Positions 34,454-42,729 of a stretch of 46,270 bases of DNA are shown here, one piece after another. Every line of letters starts with the position of its first letter. Position 1 is the first letter of the stretch. The position numbers were made by a program, and so were the translations under genes. The notes under the pieces are model-generated. The model was given only the letters and a program-made list of their open reading frames with translations. It made no database searches and was not told the DNA's origin. Source of the stretch: Nostocales cyanobacterium (GTDB taxonomy: Bacteria; Cyanobacteriota; Cyanobacteriia; Cyanobacteriales; Nostocaceae); contig RDXV01000018.1 of assembly GCA_004292695.1 (NCBI GenBank), forward strand, positions 1-46,270, given 5' to 3'.

Positions 34454-36352
34454 ATGAATCAGGAAATTATTAAAGTTCTATTAATTGATGATGATGAAGA
34501 TGATTATATTTTAACTCGTGACTGGTTGGCAGAGTTTCAAGTCATTAACTGTGAATTAGAATGGGTTCATACTTATCAATTGGCAAAAGAAATAATTGCT
34601 CAACAACGACATGATATTTATTTATTAGATTACCGTTTAGGTGTAGAAAATGGGTTACACTTATTACAAGAGTCAATTAATAAAGGCTATAATTGCCTAT
34701 TTATTTTACTGACAGGACATGGTGATTTAGAAATAGATATACAAGCAATGAAAGCAGGAGCAGTAGATTATTTAGATAAAAGTAAATTAACCCCTGCTAT
34801 CTTGGAACGTTCCCTGAGATACGCAATTGAAAGGAAACAAAATGAGCAGAAAATACGCCAACAAGCTGCATTAATTGATGTTGCCACTGATGCTATTTTT
34901 GTAAGTAATTTAGATGGTAAAATTATATTTTGGAACAAAGCCGCAGCATCTTTATATGGTTGGAGTCAAGAAGAAATAATTAACAAAAAACTTCAGGATT
35001 TATTTTTATATGCTCAAATATCACAAATTTCAGAAATTGTTCAAATACTACTACAAAATAATTCCTGGCAAGGAGAAATAAGTCAAATTAGTAAATATAA
35101 TCAAGAAATTATTGTCGAAAGTCGTTGGACATTAGTTCCAGCATTGGCAGAAAATCCCCAATCTATTTTAATAGTTAACACTGATATTACTCAGAAAAAA
35201 CAACTAGAACAACAATTTTTACGCGCTCAAAGATTAGAAAGTATAGGTACTTTAGCTAGTGGTATTTCCCATGATTTAAACAATGTATTATCACCAATTT
35301 TAATGACTGCTCAAATTTTGGAAACTCAGATTACAGATGAACGTTCTCGAAAACTTATACCTATACTTATTTCTAATGCTAAAAGAGGCGCACAATTAGT
35401 TAAACAAGTGTTATCTTTTGCTAGAGGATTAGATGGCGATCGCACTCTTTTACAATTAAGACATATATTAATTGAAATTCAGCAAATTATTAAAGAAACA
35501 TTTCCCAAAACTATTAACGTTATCAATCAAATTTCTCCTAACCTATGGACTATTTCTGGTGATGCTACCCAAATACATCAAGTATTAATGAACTTATGTA
35601 TTAATGCCCGTGATGCTATGCCCAATGGTGGTACTTTAACTATCACAGCCGAAAATCTTTTAGTGGATGATAACTATGCCCAAATGCACATTGAAGCTGA
35701 AGCAAAACCCTACGTTATTATTACAGTCACAGATACAGGCATGGGTATTGATAAAAAAATTCAAGACAGGATATTTGAACCATTTTTTACCACTAAAAAC
35801 TTAGGAGAAGGTACGGGTTTAGGGTTATCAACAGTCTTAGGAATTGTTAAGAGTCACGGTGGTTTTATTAATGTTTATAGTGAGGAAAAAAAAGGTAGTC
35901 AATTTAAGGTATATTTACCCGCACAAGAAACTTCAGAAATAGTCGAAAAAACCGAAATATCTTTATCTCGCGGTAACGGAGAAACAATATTAGTAGTTGA
36001 TGATGAAGCTACCATTTGTGAAATTACCAAAACATCCTTAGAAAGCTATAATTATCAAGTGATAACCGCCCATGATGGCATGGAGGCGATCGCCTTATAT
36101 GTAGAAAATAAAGATAAAATAGCCTTAGTATTAACTGATATTTTTATGCCATCAATGGATGGACTTACCAGCATTTGTACCCTGAAAAAAATTAATCCTG
36201 ACATTAAAATTATTGCTGTTAGTGGACTAGCACCCAGTGATAAAGTTAGTTCAGCTTATAACATGGGTGTCAAAGCTTTTCTTTGTAAACCCTATACCGC
36301 AACTCAATTATTAGCAACAGTTAGTTCAGTTATCAGTGGAAGAAGGGAATAG
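34454..36352 (+). CDS. Hybrid kinase REC-PAS-HisKA-HATPase-REC
   Basis: The domain order in 632 aa is: REC1 (about 5-125, phosphoacceptor D59 in LLDYRLG), PAS (about 133-250, AALIDVATDAIFVSNLDGKI), and the kinase core with H273 in LASGISHDLNNVLSP. An HATPase follows (HQVLMNLCINARDAMPNGG; DTGMGI; GEGTGLGLSTVLGIV), then REC2 (about 513-630, D562 in LTDIFMPSMDGL). It follows the single REC gene by 17 bp. The tandem of kinase, REC and hybrid forms a self-contained phosphorelay. Its stop codon TAG is part of the first GGAATAG repeat unit downstream. Confidence 0.93.
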   Translation: MNQEIIKVLLIDDDEDDYILTRDWLAEFQVINCELEWVHTYQLAKEIIAQQRHDIYLLDYRLGVENGLHLLQESINKGYNCLFILLTGHGDLEIDIQAMKAGAVDYLDKSKLTPAILERSLRYAIERKQNEQKIRQQAALIDVATDAIFVSNLDGKIIFWNKAAASLYGWSQEEIINKKLQDLFLYAQISQISEIVQILLQNNSWQGEISQISKYNQEIIVESRWTLVPALAENPQSILIVNTDITQKKQLEQQFLRAQRLESIGTLASGISHDLNNVLSPILMTAQILETQITDERSRKLIPILISNAKRGAQLVKQVLSFARGLDGDRTLLQLRHILIEIQQIIKETFPKTINVINQISPNLWTISGDATQIHQVLMNLCINARDAMPNGGTLTITAENLLVDDNYAQMHIEAEAKPYVIITVTDTGMGIDKKIQDRIFEPFFTTKNLGEGTGLGLSTVLGIVKSHGGFINVYSEEKKGSQFKVYLPAQETSEIVEKTEISLSRGNGETILVVDDEATICEITKTSLESYNYQVITAHDGMEAIALYVENKDKIALVLTDIFMPSMDGLTSICTLKKINPDIKIIAVSGLAPSDKVSSAYNMGVKAFLCKPYTATQLLATVSSVISGRRE

Positions 36353-36499
36353 GGAATAGGGAATAGGGAATAGGGAACAGTTATCAGTTATTAGTGAAAT
36401 AAGGGAATAGAGGGAATAGGGGGAGATGTTTACTAATGACTAACGACTAATGACTAATGACTAATGACTAATGACTAACGACTAATGACTAATGACTAA
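36345..36499. repeat. STRR arrays (GGAATAG and ACTAATG units)
   Basis: A GGAATAG array (36345-36376) starts inside the last codons of the hybrid kinase gene. A broken second run follows near 36394-36411. An ACTAATG/ACTAACG array (36432-36499) ends inside pyrR, providing its TAG stop codon on the minus strand. Confidence 0.92.
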
Positions 36500-37032
36500 T
36501 TTGTAATTAACTCCACTGCATCCCTTCCATCCATATCCTGTAAATAAACCTTGACAATTTCCTCTTTCGCAGTTGGTAATTTTTTACCCACAAAATCAGG
36601 ATGTATAGGTAATTCTCTGTGTCCTCTATCTACTAACACAGCTAAACGAATTACTTCTGGTCTTCCATACTCATTCACTGCATTTAAAGCCGCTCTAATT
36701 GTTCTGCCTTTAAAAATTACATCATCCACTAAAACCACAGTTTTACCCGTTAAATCAAAGGGTATTTCAGTTTTTGCAGGAGTTCTTAAACCAATTTTAT
36801 CTAAATCATCACGATAAAAAGTAATATCTAACGCTCCCACTGCTACATTAACACCTTCCAAGTTTTCTATTTGACGTGCTAATAAATTAGCAAGTGGTAC
36901 ACCTCTAGTATGGATACCTAAAAGTACCAACTGTGATAAATCTCGCGTTTTTTCAATAATTTGGGAAGCAACACGGGTAAGAGTACGACGTAGTTCTTCT
37001 GATGAGAGAATTTCAACAACTTTAGTAGGCAT
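36496..37032 (-). CDS. pyrR: Bifunctional PyrR pyrimidine regulator/uracil phosphoribosyltransferase
   Basis: PyrR is a phosphoribosyltransferase-fold protein; in Bacillus it attenuates the pyr operon and makes UMP from uracil. The 178 aa show [18 protein letters not shown] (about 42-59), DITFYRDDL and the PRPP loop [18 protein letters not shown] (about 99-116), with [22 protein letters not shown] at about 135-156. It is 43 bp downstream of cobD on the same strand. No pyr operon or attenuator is in the window, so which activity matters here is open. Its stop codon lies in an STRR. Confidence 0.93.
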   Translation of the reverse strand: MPTKVVEILSSEELRRTLTRVASQIIEKTRDLSQLVLLGIHTRGVPLANLLARQIENLEGVNVAVGALDITFYRDDLDKIGLRTPAKTEIPFDLTGKTVVLVDDVIFKGRTIRAALNAVNEYGRPEVIRLAVLVDRGHRELPIHPDFVGKKLPTAKEEIVKVYLQDMDGRDAVELITN

Positions 37033-37075
37033 AATTTTGGCAGACTGGGAACTGTGTAATGGTAAGCGGCTAAAA

Positions 37076-38047
37076 TTACGAATTACGAATTATATACATT
37101 AATAATATGCCTAAGCATAACCATAATAAAAAAGAATATCGAGTTAATTGTAAAGCTTTATAAATTGAATCTGAGCTAATAGGGTAAATAGCATCTCCTA
37201 AAAGCGGCTTTTGTTTAGCTACACCACCATACCAATTAGTACCTCCCATTTGCACACCTAAAATAGCAGCATAAGCGCATTCACTCCAACCAGAATTAGG
37301 ACTAGGATCTTTAATAGCATCCCGACTACAAACACGCCAAACATATAAAGGTTTCCATGATAAAAAAGCCAAAGTCATCACAGTTAAACGACAGGGAAAC
37401 CAAGTTAAACAGTCTTCCAACTTAGCACTAAACCAACCCAGATAAGTATAAGGTGCAGAACGATAACCAACCATAGAATCTAAAGTGCTACTAGCTTTAT
37501 ATGCAAAAGCCAAAGGAACTAAACCCACAGATGGTATTAAAGCGCCAACAATTGTATAAAACAAAGGAGCTATCACCCCATCAGTTGCATTTTCTGTTAC
37601 AGTTTCTAAAACGGCTCGTAAAACCTCAGCTTCAGAAAGATTTTCAGTATCTCTACCCACATAATTACTTAAAATCTGCCGTGCTTCCTCCAAATTTCCC
37701 ATAGTTAAAGGTTGGAGAACATCAACAGCAGCTTTTCTTAAACTATGGAGAGCAAAACAACTAGCCAGTAAAATACTTTCTACCACAATTCCTAACAATG
37801 GATGTAACCAATGAGCAAATTTAACTATCAACCAGCTAGATAAAGCACTACCCAAGATCAAAATCATAGCTAGTAAAATTCCAGCCAAACGCTGTATGAT
37901 AGGACTTTGAAAATATTTCAGAATAAATTGACTAAAAGTAGAAATTATCAGACCCATAAATTGAACCGGATGTGGCCAACCCCAAGGATCACCAATTAGA
38001 TAATCTAATAAAGCAGCAATAATTAGTATATAGATGTCATTAGTCAT
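37076..38047 (-). CDS. cobD: Adenosylcobinamide-phosphate synthase CobD/CbiB
   Basis: This membrane enzyme attaches aminopropanol (or its phosphate) to adenosylcobyric acid in cobalamin synthesis. The diagnostic N-terminus is [20 protein letters not shown]. Other blocks are [35 protein letters not shown] (about 128-162), [17 protein letters not shown] and [22 protein letters not shown]. At 323 aa with several hydrophobic helices it is normal. The start ATGACTAATGAC lies in an ATGACTA repeat array without a Shine-Dalgarno. No cobalamin riboswitch is visible in the 63 bp upstream. Confidence 0.95.
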   Translation of the reverse strand: MTNDIYILIIAALLDYLIGDPWGWPHPVQFMGLIISTFSQFILKYFQSPIIQRLAGILLAMILILGSALSSWLIVKFAHWLHPLLGIVVESILLASCFALHSLRKAAVDVLQPLTMGNLEEARQILSNYVGRDTENLSEAEVLRAVLETVTENATDGVIAPLFYTIVGALIPSVGLVPLAFAYKASSTLDSMVGYRSAPYTYLGWFSAKLEDCLTWFPCRLTVMTLAFLSWKPLYVWRVCSRDAIKDPSPNSGWSECAYAAILGVQMGGTNWYGGVAKQKPLLGDAIYPISSDSIYKALQLTRYSFLLWLCLGILLMYIIRNS

Positions 38048-38107
38048 TAGTCATTAGTCATTAGTCATTAGTTATTAGTCATTAGTCATTAGTTATTAGT
38101 TGTTAGC
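38038..38107. repeat. STRR array (ATTAGTC/ATTAGTT units)
   Basis: About nine heptamers fill most of the gap between cobD and the Rrf2 gene. They contain the cobD start codon at 38047-38045. A smaller related array (ATGACTA units) is at 38592-38619. Confidence 0.92.
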
Positions 38108-38110
38108 TAA

Positions 38111-38554
38111 CTAAACCACAAAACTTGCCTCCTCACCTAGAGATGCTTGCCAACTTCTGGCATCATAATAAAGGTCAGCTAAAGTAATACTATACAAAGC
38201 TTCTTTCAATTTTTGGTTAAGTCGCTGCCAGAGAGTAAATGTTACCCAGTCTTCTGCTTGTGTAGATGGTTGACTATTGAGAGGTATGTTAGTTAAATTT
38301 TCCCCCACAGCTTCTAAAATTTGTCCTATAGAAATTTTGTCAGGCTTTCTTGCTAATTGATAGCCACCTACACTACCACGAATTGAGTTTACCAAACCAG
38401 CACGACGCATTTCTATCAGTAACTTCTCTAAATAAGGTGCAGGAATATCTTGACGCTTGGCGATCGCCCTTACCGAAGCAGGTCCATATTTTGGTTGTAA
38501 ACTCAAATCAAGCAAAGCCTTAACACTATAATGTCCTCTGGTTGTTAGTTTCAT
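38111..38554 (-). CDS. Rrf2-family transcriptional regulator
   Basis: The winged HTH MKLTTRGHYSVKALLDLSL...VRAIAKRQDIPAPYLEKLLIEMRRAGLVNSIRGSVGGYQLAR is the standard Rrf2/IscR N-terminus (residues 1-70 or so). The 147 aa contain no cysteine at all, so the Fe-S cluster of IscR (three Cys near residues 92-104) cannot be present; that region reads NLTNIPLNSQPSTQAEDW. It may sense something else or act constitutively. It is divergent from the cyAbrB2 gene at 38909, so it may control the shared region (inference). Confidence 0.9.
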   Translation of the reverse strand: MKLTTRGHYSVKALLDLSLQPKYGPASVRAIAKRQDIPAPYLEKLLIEMRRAGLVNSIRGSVGGYQLARKPDKISIGQILEAVGENLTNIPLNSQPSTQAEDWVTFTLWQRLNQKLKEALYSITLADLYYDARSWQASLGEEASFVV

Positions 38555-38908
38555 GGAACAGGGAATAGGGAATAGAGAAAATAATTAACCCAATGACTAA
38601 TGACTAATGACCAATGACTTCATTATCATCCTTAGTCAGTAAACTAAATTTTTACTGTACTTTAAAAATCTTAAACCAATACAGTTTACCAGTCATCCAC
38701 AAACTATATCCATATATATAAGCATAATCTTAATTTTTTTGAGAAAAAAACTTGACAAGATTAATAATTGTGCAACAATTTTTCTTATAAGTGTAATATA
38801 CTTAGCTATGCTGAGAAAAAAAAGAAAGGAACTCTTTCCTATTAGCTCAGTATCGGTTAAAATGAATTCGATTCAAACACTTCAAACATTTAATTTCGAC
38901 CTAAGTTG
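38555..38908. other. Divergent region between rrf2-type and cyAbrB2 genes
   Basis: This 354-bp spacer holds STRR traces (GGAATAG at 38563-38577, ATGACTA units 38592-38619), a TTGACA box at 38752-38757, and the palindrome at 38766-38780. Several AT-rich -10-like hexamers lie around 38786-38799. No RNA gene is recognised. Confidence 0.5.
38766..38780. promoter_or_regulatory. Perfect inverted repeat AATTGT-N3-ACAATT
   Basis: AATTGT (38766-38771), GCA, ACAATT (38775-38780) lies 8 bp after a TTGACA box and upstream of cyAbrB2. It could be an operator for the divergent Rrf2 protein or for cyAbrB itself. This is unproven. Confidence 0.35.
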
Positions 38909-39322
38909 ATGGCTAAACAGAACAAAATTAAACCCCTTGTTGGTGAAGAACTGCTCAGTAAAGTTAAGGAGCTAGAGAACGAAAGCAAGGAAGAGAAAGC
39001 TAAACAGTGCGGCTACTATACTACTACTAAAAATGGTGTAGAGCGCGTCAATATGATGAAATTCTTAAATGCCCTAATTGATGCTGAGGGTATTGAGTTG
39101 GATAGTTCACCCGGAGCTAATGGTCGTGGTGGACGTAGTGCCAGCTATAGAATTAGTGTGCAGTCGAATAATAACTTGCTCATAGGTTCAGCTTATACAA
39201 AACAGATGAATCTTGAACCCGGAGATGAATTTGAAATTTCTTTAGGGAAAAAACATATTCGACTTCGCCAAGTAGATAGCGAGAGCAAGGAAAACGGAGC
39301 AGAAGCAAAAGACGCAGATTAA
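38909..39322 (+). CDS. cyAbrB2 (CalB-type) AbrB-like transcription factor
   Basis: This is a cyanobacteria-specific AbrB-like DNA-binding protein that tunes carbon/nitrogen and redox-related genes. The conserved KPLVGEELLSKVKELE, EEKAKQCGYYTTTKNGVERVNMMKFLNALIDAEG and GRGGRSASYRISVQ blocks come first. The C-terminal AbrB swapped-hairpin TKQMNLEPGDEFEISLGKKHIRLRQV follows. From memory, the MMKFLNALIDAEG version belongs to the cyAbrB2/CalB clade rather than cyAbrB1/CalA. A TTG 3 bases upstream (38906) is in frame; ATG at 38909 (MAKQNK) is the natural start, giving 137 aa. A hairpin terminator lies at 39381. Confidence 0.93.
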   Translation: MAKQNKIKPLVGEELLSKVKELENESKEEKAKQCGYYTTTKNGVERVNMMKFLNALIDAEGIELDSSPGANGRGGRSASYRISVQSNNNLLIGSAYTKQMNLEPGDEFEISLGKKHIRLRQVDSESKENGAEAKDAD

Positions 39323-39655
39323 TTAATGAAAAATTATTTGCCAATTAATTAACCAGTGATTAACCAGTGATCATTTATGGGGGTTTAGCATTGCTAAACC
39401 CATAATATCATTTGTTAAATTTGACAACTGATCAATGATTGCTGACACAAGATTGTTGAATACTTTCTCCAACTCACAGGAAAATATTAGCTAGAGAATA
39501 TTAGCTAGGGCTTGCTCAATAAAGATAAAACCCTGATAAATCAAAGAGCAAAGATAGATGTATTGTCTAAAGTCTCACAAACCTTACACCTTTGTTAAAT
39601 TCAAGAAACAAAAAAGAAACTTTTAAATTCCCTCCTGCCCCCTGCCCTCTGCTTC
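39323..39655. other. Convergent intergenic region with terminator hairpin
   Basis: This 333-bp spacer between convergent genes holds the hairpin at 39381-39401, a short duplicated AACCAGTGATT unit near 39349-39371 and a direct repeat AATATTAGCTAG (two copies near 39482-39509). Nothing else is recognised. Confidence 0.5.
39381..39401. terminator. Hairpin, likely bidirectional terminator
   Basis: GGGTTTAGC (39381-39389), loop ATT, GCTAAACCC (39393-39401) form a perfect 9-bp stem between convergent cyAbrB2 and ClC genes. The U-tract is poor on both strands. Confidence 0.55.
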
Positions 39656-41560
39656 CTAATGACCAATTACAATATCCGTAGCCGGAACAGCAGGTAAATA
39701 ATACCGTAATGCTTCACGAGTAGCAGCCAAATTGCAGGTCAAAGCAACCTTATCTTTTTCTAGTAAACCCAAAATACAGTCAGGATTATCTCTAGCCACC
39801 ACAGGTAACTGGTGTAAACCACGTAATGCCATCCGATCTAAAGCCTCAGATAAAGGTTCATCCTGCCAAGCGTAGAGAAGATCAGTGGTACAGATATCAA
39901 AAACTGTTTGATTAGAGAGATTAAGCCTAATTTCAGTGGGATAACTTTGATAATTTTCCCACACAGAAAGAGTGCGGTTAATATCATCAAGAGATAAAAT
40001 ACCCACCAACAAATCATTATGATCAACAATTAAAGCAGTATGAACGCGATCGCGGATCATTTCCGTTGCCGCTTCCAACACACTTAAATTCATCGGCATC
40101 TTTTTCGGGTAGGAGTGCATAGCATCAGCCACAGAAATATGCTGCACTATTTCCACCTGTTCATCCTTTAAATCAGAAAGACCAAATTGTTGCAAATTAG
40201 AATTAGAATTAGCAGTTGGTTTAATTCGTTCCACCAACCAAACACTTAAACCCACCGCCGCCATCAAAGGTAAAACAATTCGATAATCACGAGTTAATTC
40301 AAACAACATAATAATAGCCGTCAAAGGCGCTCTCACACTACCTGCCAAAACAGCAGCCATACCCACCATTGCATAGGCAGGAGGAGCAGCCATAAATTCA
40401 GCAATAGTTGGAACTAACAATGCCAAAAATTTAGCATAAGCAGATCCAAAAGAAGCACCTAAAAACATTGCCGGAGCAAACAAACCACCCACAAAACCAT
40501 TAGCAGAACTCACAGCAGTCATTAAAACTTTCAAAACCATGAGAACAACTAATAAATTGAGAGAAAACTCTTGATCTTGCAGCATTCCTTGGACAGTTCC
40601 GTAACCGATACCCAAAATTTGCGGGTATTTTACAGCGACAAAACCCACAATAGCACCGCCAATAATTGGTCGTATGGGTTTAGGAACATTGCCCAAAAAC
40701 TCAAAATTTTTAAACTTACCACCAAAAAAGTCCTTAGCTACACTAATAGACTGCTTGTAAATTAAAGCAACCAAACTAGCTCCCAAACCCAACCCCAGAT
40801 AAAGGGGTAATTCCCACAAACTACGGACTTGATAAGCAGGTAAAGCAAAAGCAGGTTGAGAACCCAAACCAATTTGAGCCACCAAAGCAGCTACCACAGC
40901 AGCCAGTAAAACCACACTCACCGCCGAAGTTGCAAAAGAAGTAGCACCCAAAACCACCTCCAGAGCAAAAAACACCCCAGCAATGGGAGCGTTAAAACCA
41001 GCCGCCAAACCAGCCGCAGCCCCAGCACCCAACAGTAACCGCTGTCTTTCTTGGGAAACTTGCAGCACATCCGACAACAGCACCCCAAAATTAGTACCAA
41101 TTTCCACACTTGGCCCCTCTGGACCCAAAGAAGCACCGCTACCCAAAGACACAGCAGCAGCAATCATTTTAGTTACAGGTCTTAACTGTTGTTTAATTTC
41201 CCTACCTTGGGAAACAGCAATTAAAGAAGAAAGCCCAGGTCCAAAATCTTGAGTGCGCCAACGCATTAAACCCACCGTTACACCCCCTAAAATGGGAACA
41301 CAGGCCAAAGTCCAAGCACCCCATCCGCCGACCAGTCCCATGAAATTTTCTAACAATAAGGTATGAATTAAGTGAATTAAATAGTGAAAAGTCACCACAC
41401 CCATACCCGTACTACCACCAATGAGAATGGCTAAAAGCAATACTATAGTTTCCGGGGATGGTTGAAAACGATTGATCAGATAAGTAAGAGGAGTCGAAGG
41501 GAGAGGGAAAACAGGTCTTTCCGTCACCTTCCTCAATTGAGTAGGAGGTAGTAGAGTCAT
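39656..41560 (-). CDS. ClC-family chloride channel/transporter with two CBS domains
   Basis: This is an integral membrane anion channel or transporter. GSGASLGPEGPSVEIG spans about 140-155 (selectivity-filter GSGxS and gating Glu148). FNAPIAGVFFALEVVLG follows (about 189-205), then SANGFVGGLFAPAMFLGASFG at about 354-374. A C-terminal pair of CBS domains (about 475-610) would bind adenine nucleotides. At 634 aa it is the CBS-bearing form. In E. coli ClC-ec1 the segment ends IIEEM with proton Glu203; here it is ALEVV, so that Glu is Val as in muscle-type channels. Proton coupling is therefore doubtful (inference). Confidence 0.93.
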   Translation of the reverse strand: MTLLPPTQLRKVTERPVFPLPSTPLTYLINRFQPSPETIVLLLAILIGGSTGMGVVTFHYLIHLIHTLLLENFMGLVGGWGAWTLACVPILGGVTVGLMRWRTQDFGPGLSSLIAVSQGREIKQQLRPVTKMIAAAVSLGSGASLGPEGPSVEIGTNFGVLLSDVLQVSQERQRLLLGAGAAAGLAAGFNAPIAGVFFALEVVLGATSFATSAVSVVLLAAVVAALVAQIGLGSQPAFALPAYQVRSLWELPLYLGLGLGASLVALIYKQSISVAKDFFGGKFKNFEFLGNVPKPIRPIIGGAIVGFVAVKYPQILGIGYGTVQGMLQDQEFSLNLLVVLMVLKVLMTAVSSANGFVGGLFAPAMFLGASFGSAYAKFLALLVPTIAEFMAAPPAYAMVGMAAVLAGSVRAPLTAIIMLFELTRDYRIVLPLMAAVGLSVWLVERIKPTANSNSNLQQFGLSDLKDEQVEIVQHISVADAMHSYPKKMPMNLSVLEAATEMIRDRVHTALIVDHNDLLVGILSLDDINRTLSVWENYQSYPTEIRLNLSNQTVFDICTTDLLYAWQDEPLSEALDRMALRGLHQLPVVARDNPDCILGLLEKDKVALTCNLAATREALRYYLPAVPATDIVIGH

Positions 41561-41997
41561 GGAGAGATGGGGGTAAATGTAAGAAAAAATTTAATTTTTA
41601 TTGGGTAATTATCATTGTGAAACATGATTTACTAACCAGGCAACTATACTTAATCAGCTTGATGGATAAAGTTTTGGTAAAACTGAACAGGTAACGCCAA
41701 GTTTGATGATCTATGGAGTGACAATAGCAGAAAATTAGTAGTTAGTTCAGGTTGTTAATGATAACTATGAATCTATCTGGTGGAATAATAGAGTTATGGA
41801 AATAAATACTAATTTCCTGTGTTCCCACTCCCAAATTTATGCAGATGACCAACCAGTGAGGTTACAGACAATAGGTAACAAGAAAACAGAGGTAAATATC
41901 TCTATTAATTTTCTCTACCAGAAACTACACCCTCAAGCTGAAGCGTAAATACAGTTATATTGAACAGGCAAGTAAATGGACTAAGCGGATGTTATAA
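41561..41997. other. Divergent region between ClC and zinc-ribbon genes
   Basis: This 437-bp AT-rich spacer contains a possible 50-codon frame (41796-41948), listed separately. Otherwise I see no repeat, RNA gene or clear promoter. Confidence 0.5.
41796..41948 (+). CDS. Possible small protein, 50 aa
   Basis: The frame ATG 41796 to TAA 41948 reads MEINTNFLCSHSQIYADD, then QPVRLQTIGNKKTEVN and a QKLHPQAEA end. It has no signal peptide or membrane segment, and only a weak upstream GGTGG at about 13 bases. It ends 49 bp before the zinc-ribbon gene. It could be a chance frame in AT-rich DNA; conservation in relatives would decide. Confidence 0.2.
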   Translation: MEINTNFLCSHSQIYADDQPVRLQTIGNKKTEVNISINFLYQKLHPQAEA

Positions 41998-42366
41998 ATG
42001 AATATACACACATTTGATAATAATTATGTTACCTGCCCCATCTGCCACAGAAGTAGCAGAACCAAGCCAGTTAAAACTTATATCGGCTTATTCACTTGTC
42101 CCTATTGTCAAGAAAAACTTGTAGTCTCCCAAAGTGGCCACTACGTCCGAGATCCATTTACTTGGAAAACTATGATGATTTCTGCGGCTCTGCGTCGTCA
42201 AAGCCGACCTTTGGCTAGAATATATAGGGATTTAGTTCTGCTGAAACGTCCTTTATTTGCTTTTGCCATTGGTTTGGGTATTCTACTGACTACAATTACT
42301 GCTACTCAAGAAAGTACAAGTTTTCACCAGGAACAATTTCCTGGCGATGAGCAAATCAAAAACTAA
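41998..42366 (+). CDS. Zinc-ribbon protein with C-terminal membrane helix, 122 aa
   Basis: Two CPxC pairs (C13/C16 and C34/C37) form a rubredoxin-like zinc ribbon at the N-terminus (YVTCPICHRSS; LFTCPYCQEKL). A basic helical stretch (about 60-85, ALRRQSRPLARIYRDLVLLKR) leads to one membrane helix (about 91-108, FAFAIGLGILLTTITA) and a short tail. I do not recognise a named family, though this layout is common among cyanobacterial membrane-tethered zinc-ribbon hypotheticals. The cytoplasmic ribbon may bind protein or nucleic acid. Confidence 0.75.
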   Translation: MNIHTFDNNYVTCPICHRSSRTKPVKTYIGLFTCPYCQEKLVVSQSGHYVRDPFTWKTMMISAALRRQSRPLARIYRDLVLLKRPLFAFAIGLGILLTTITATQESTSFHQEQFPGDEQIKN

Positions 42367-42467
42367 ACTAGGGGTTGCTGAAAAAGTCTTGTTGTGGGGA
42401 TAGGTGACAGGTAACAGGTGACAGGTGACAGTTTCAGACAGTTGATAACTTTGAATTTTTATCTTTA

Positions 42468-42605
42468 GGACTTAGGCAAAAGAACGAAAAAATAAGGTTT
42501 TCCGAGGATAGGTTCATCACAGGAAAAAATCCCTACACCCTACACCCTACACCCTGCCTCAACTTTAGCTTCTTTGTCGCCCCCTCAACTATAGGACTTA
42601 CGCAC
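42468..42605. repeat. MITE-like repeat, family A copy 3 (compound or rearranged)
   Basis: The left end AGGACTTAGGCAAAAGAACG and interior AGGTTTTCCGAGGATAGG plus a triple CCCTACA run match the copy at 3306-3416. The right side differs: a second AGGACTTACGCAC (42593-42605) appears in the same rather than inverted orientation. The copy is therefore fused to, or abuts, another family member. Confidence 0.7.
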
Positions 42606-42624
42606 AACTTACGGAAGATCGAAC

Positions 42625-42687
42625 CGCAGAGAAGCCAGTGCGTTGGGCGGGTTTCCCGGCTTGAAGCAACTGGCGCGACGCAGAGAA
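42625..42687. repeat. Nested 45-bp palindromic insert flanked by 9-bp direct repeats
   Basis: CGCAGAGAA at 42625-42633 and again at 42679-42687 flank a 45-bp insert (42634-42678). The insert begins GCCAGTGCGTTGGGCGGG and ends with GCAACTGGCGCGA; GCCAGT and ACTGGC pair, with GGG/CCC inside. Removing it restores a continuous ACCGCAGAGAACACGG dispersed-repeat sequence. Confidence 0.65.
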
Positions 42688-42729
42688 CACGGAGGAGGTA
42701 GGAAGAAAAAGACACAAACCAATGTTTTT

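Larger units (their letters stand above)
42367..42729. other. Repeat-filled convergent region
   Basis: This 363-bp gap is almost entirely repeats: an ACAGGTGACAGGTAACAGG-type array (about 42406-42432), the third MITE-like copy (42468-42605) and a nested 45-bp palindromic insert (42634-42678). A 60-codon minus-strand frame across it is not a gene. Confidence 0.8.

Noticed and set aside
38048-38110. Cobalamin riboswitch upstream of cobD
   Set aside because: Only 63 bp separate cobD from the next gene and they are almost all heptamer repeats; no riboswitch core is present.
42533-42715. 60-codon minus-strand frame
   Set aside because: It consists wholly of MITE-like and nested palindromic repeats.
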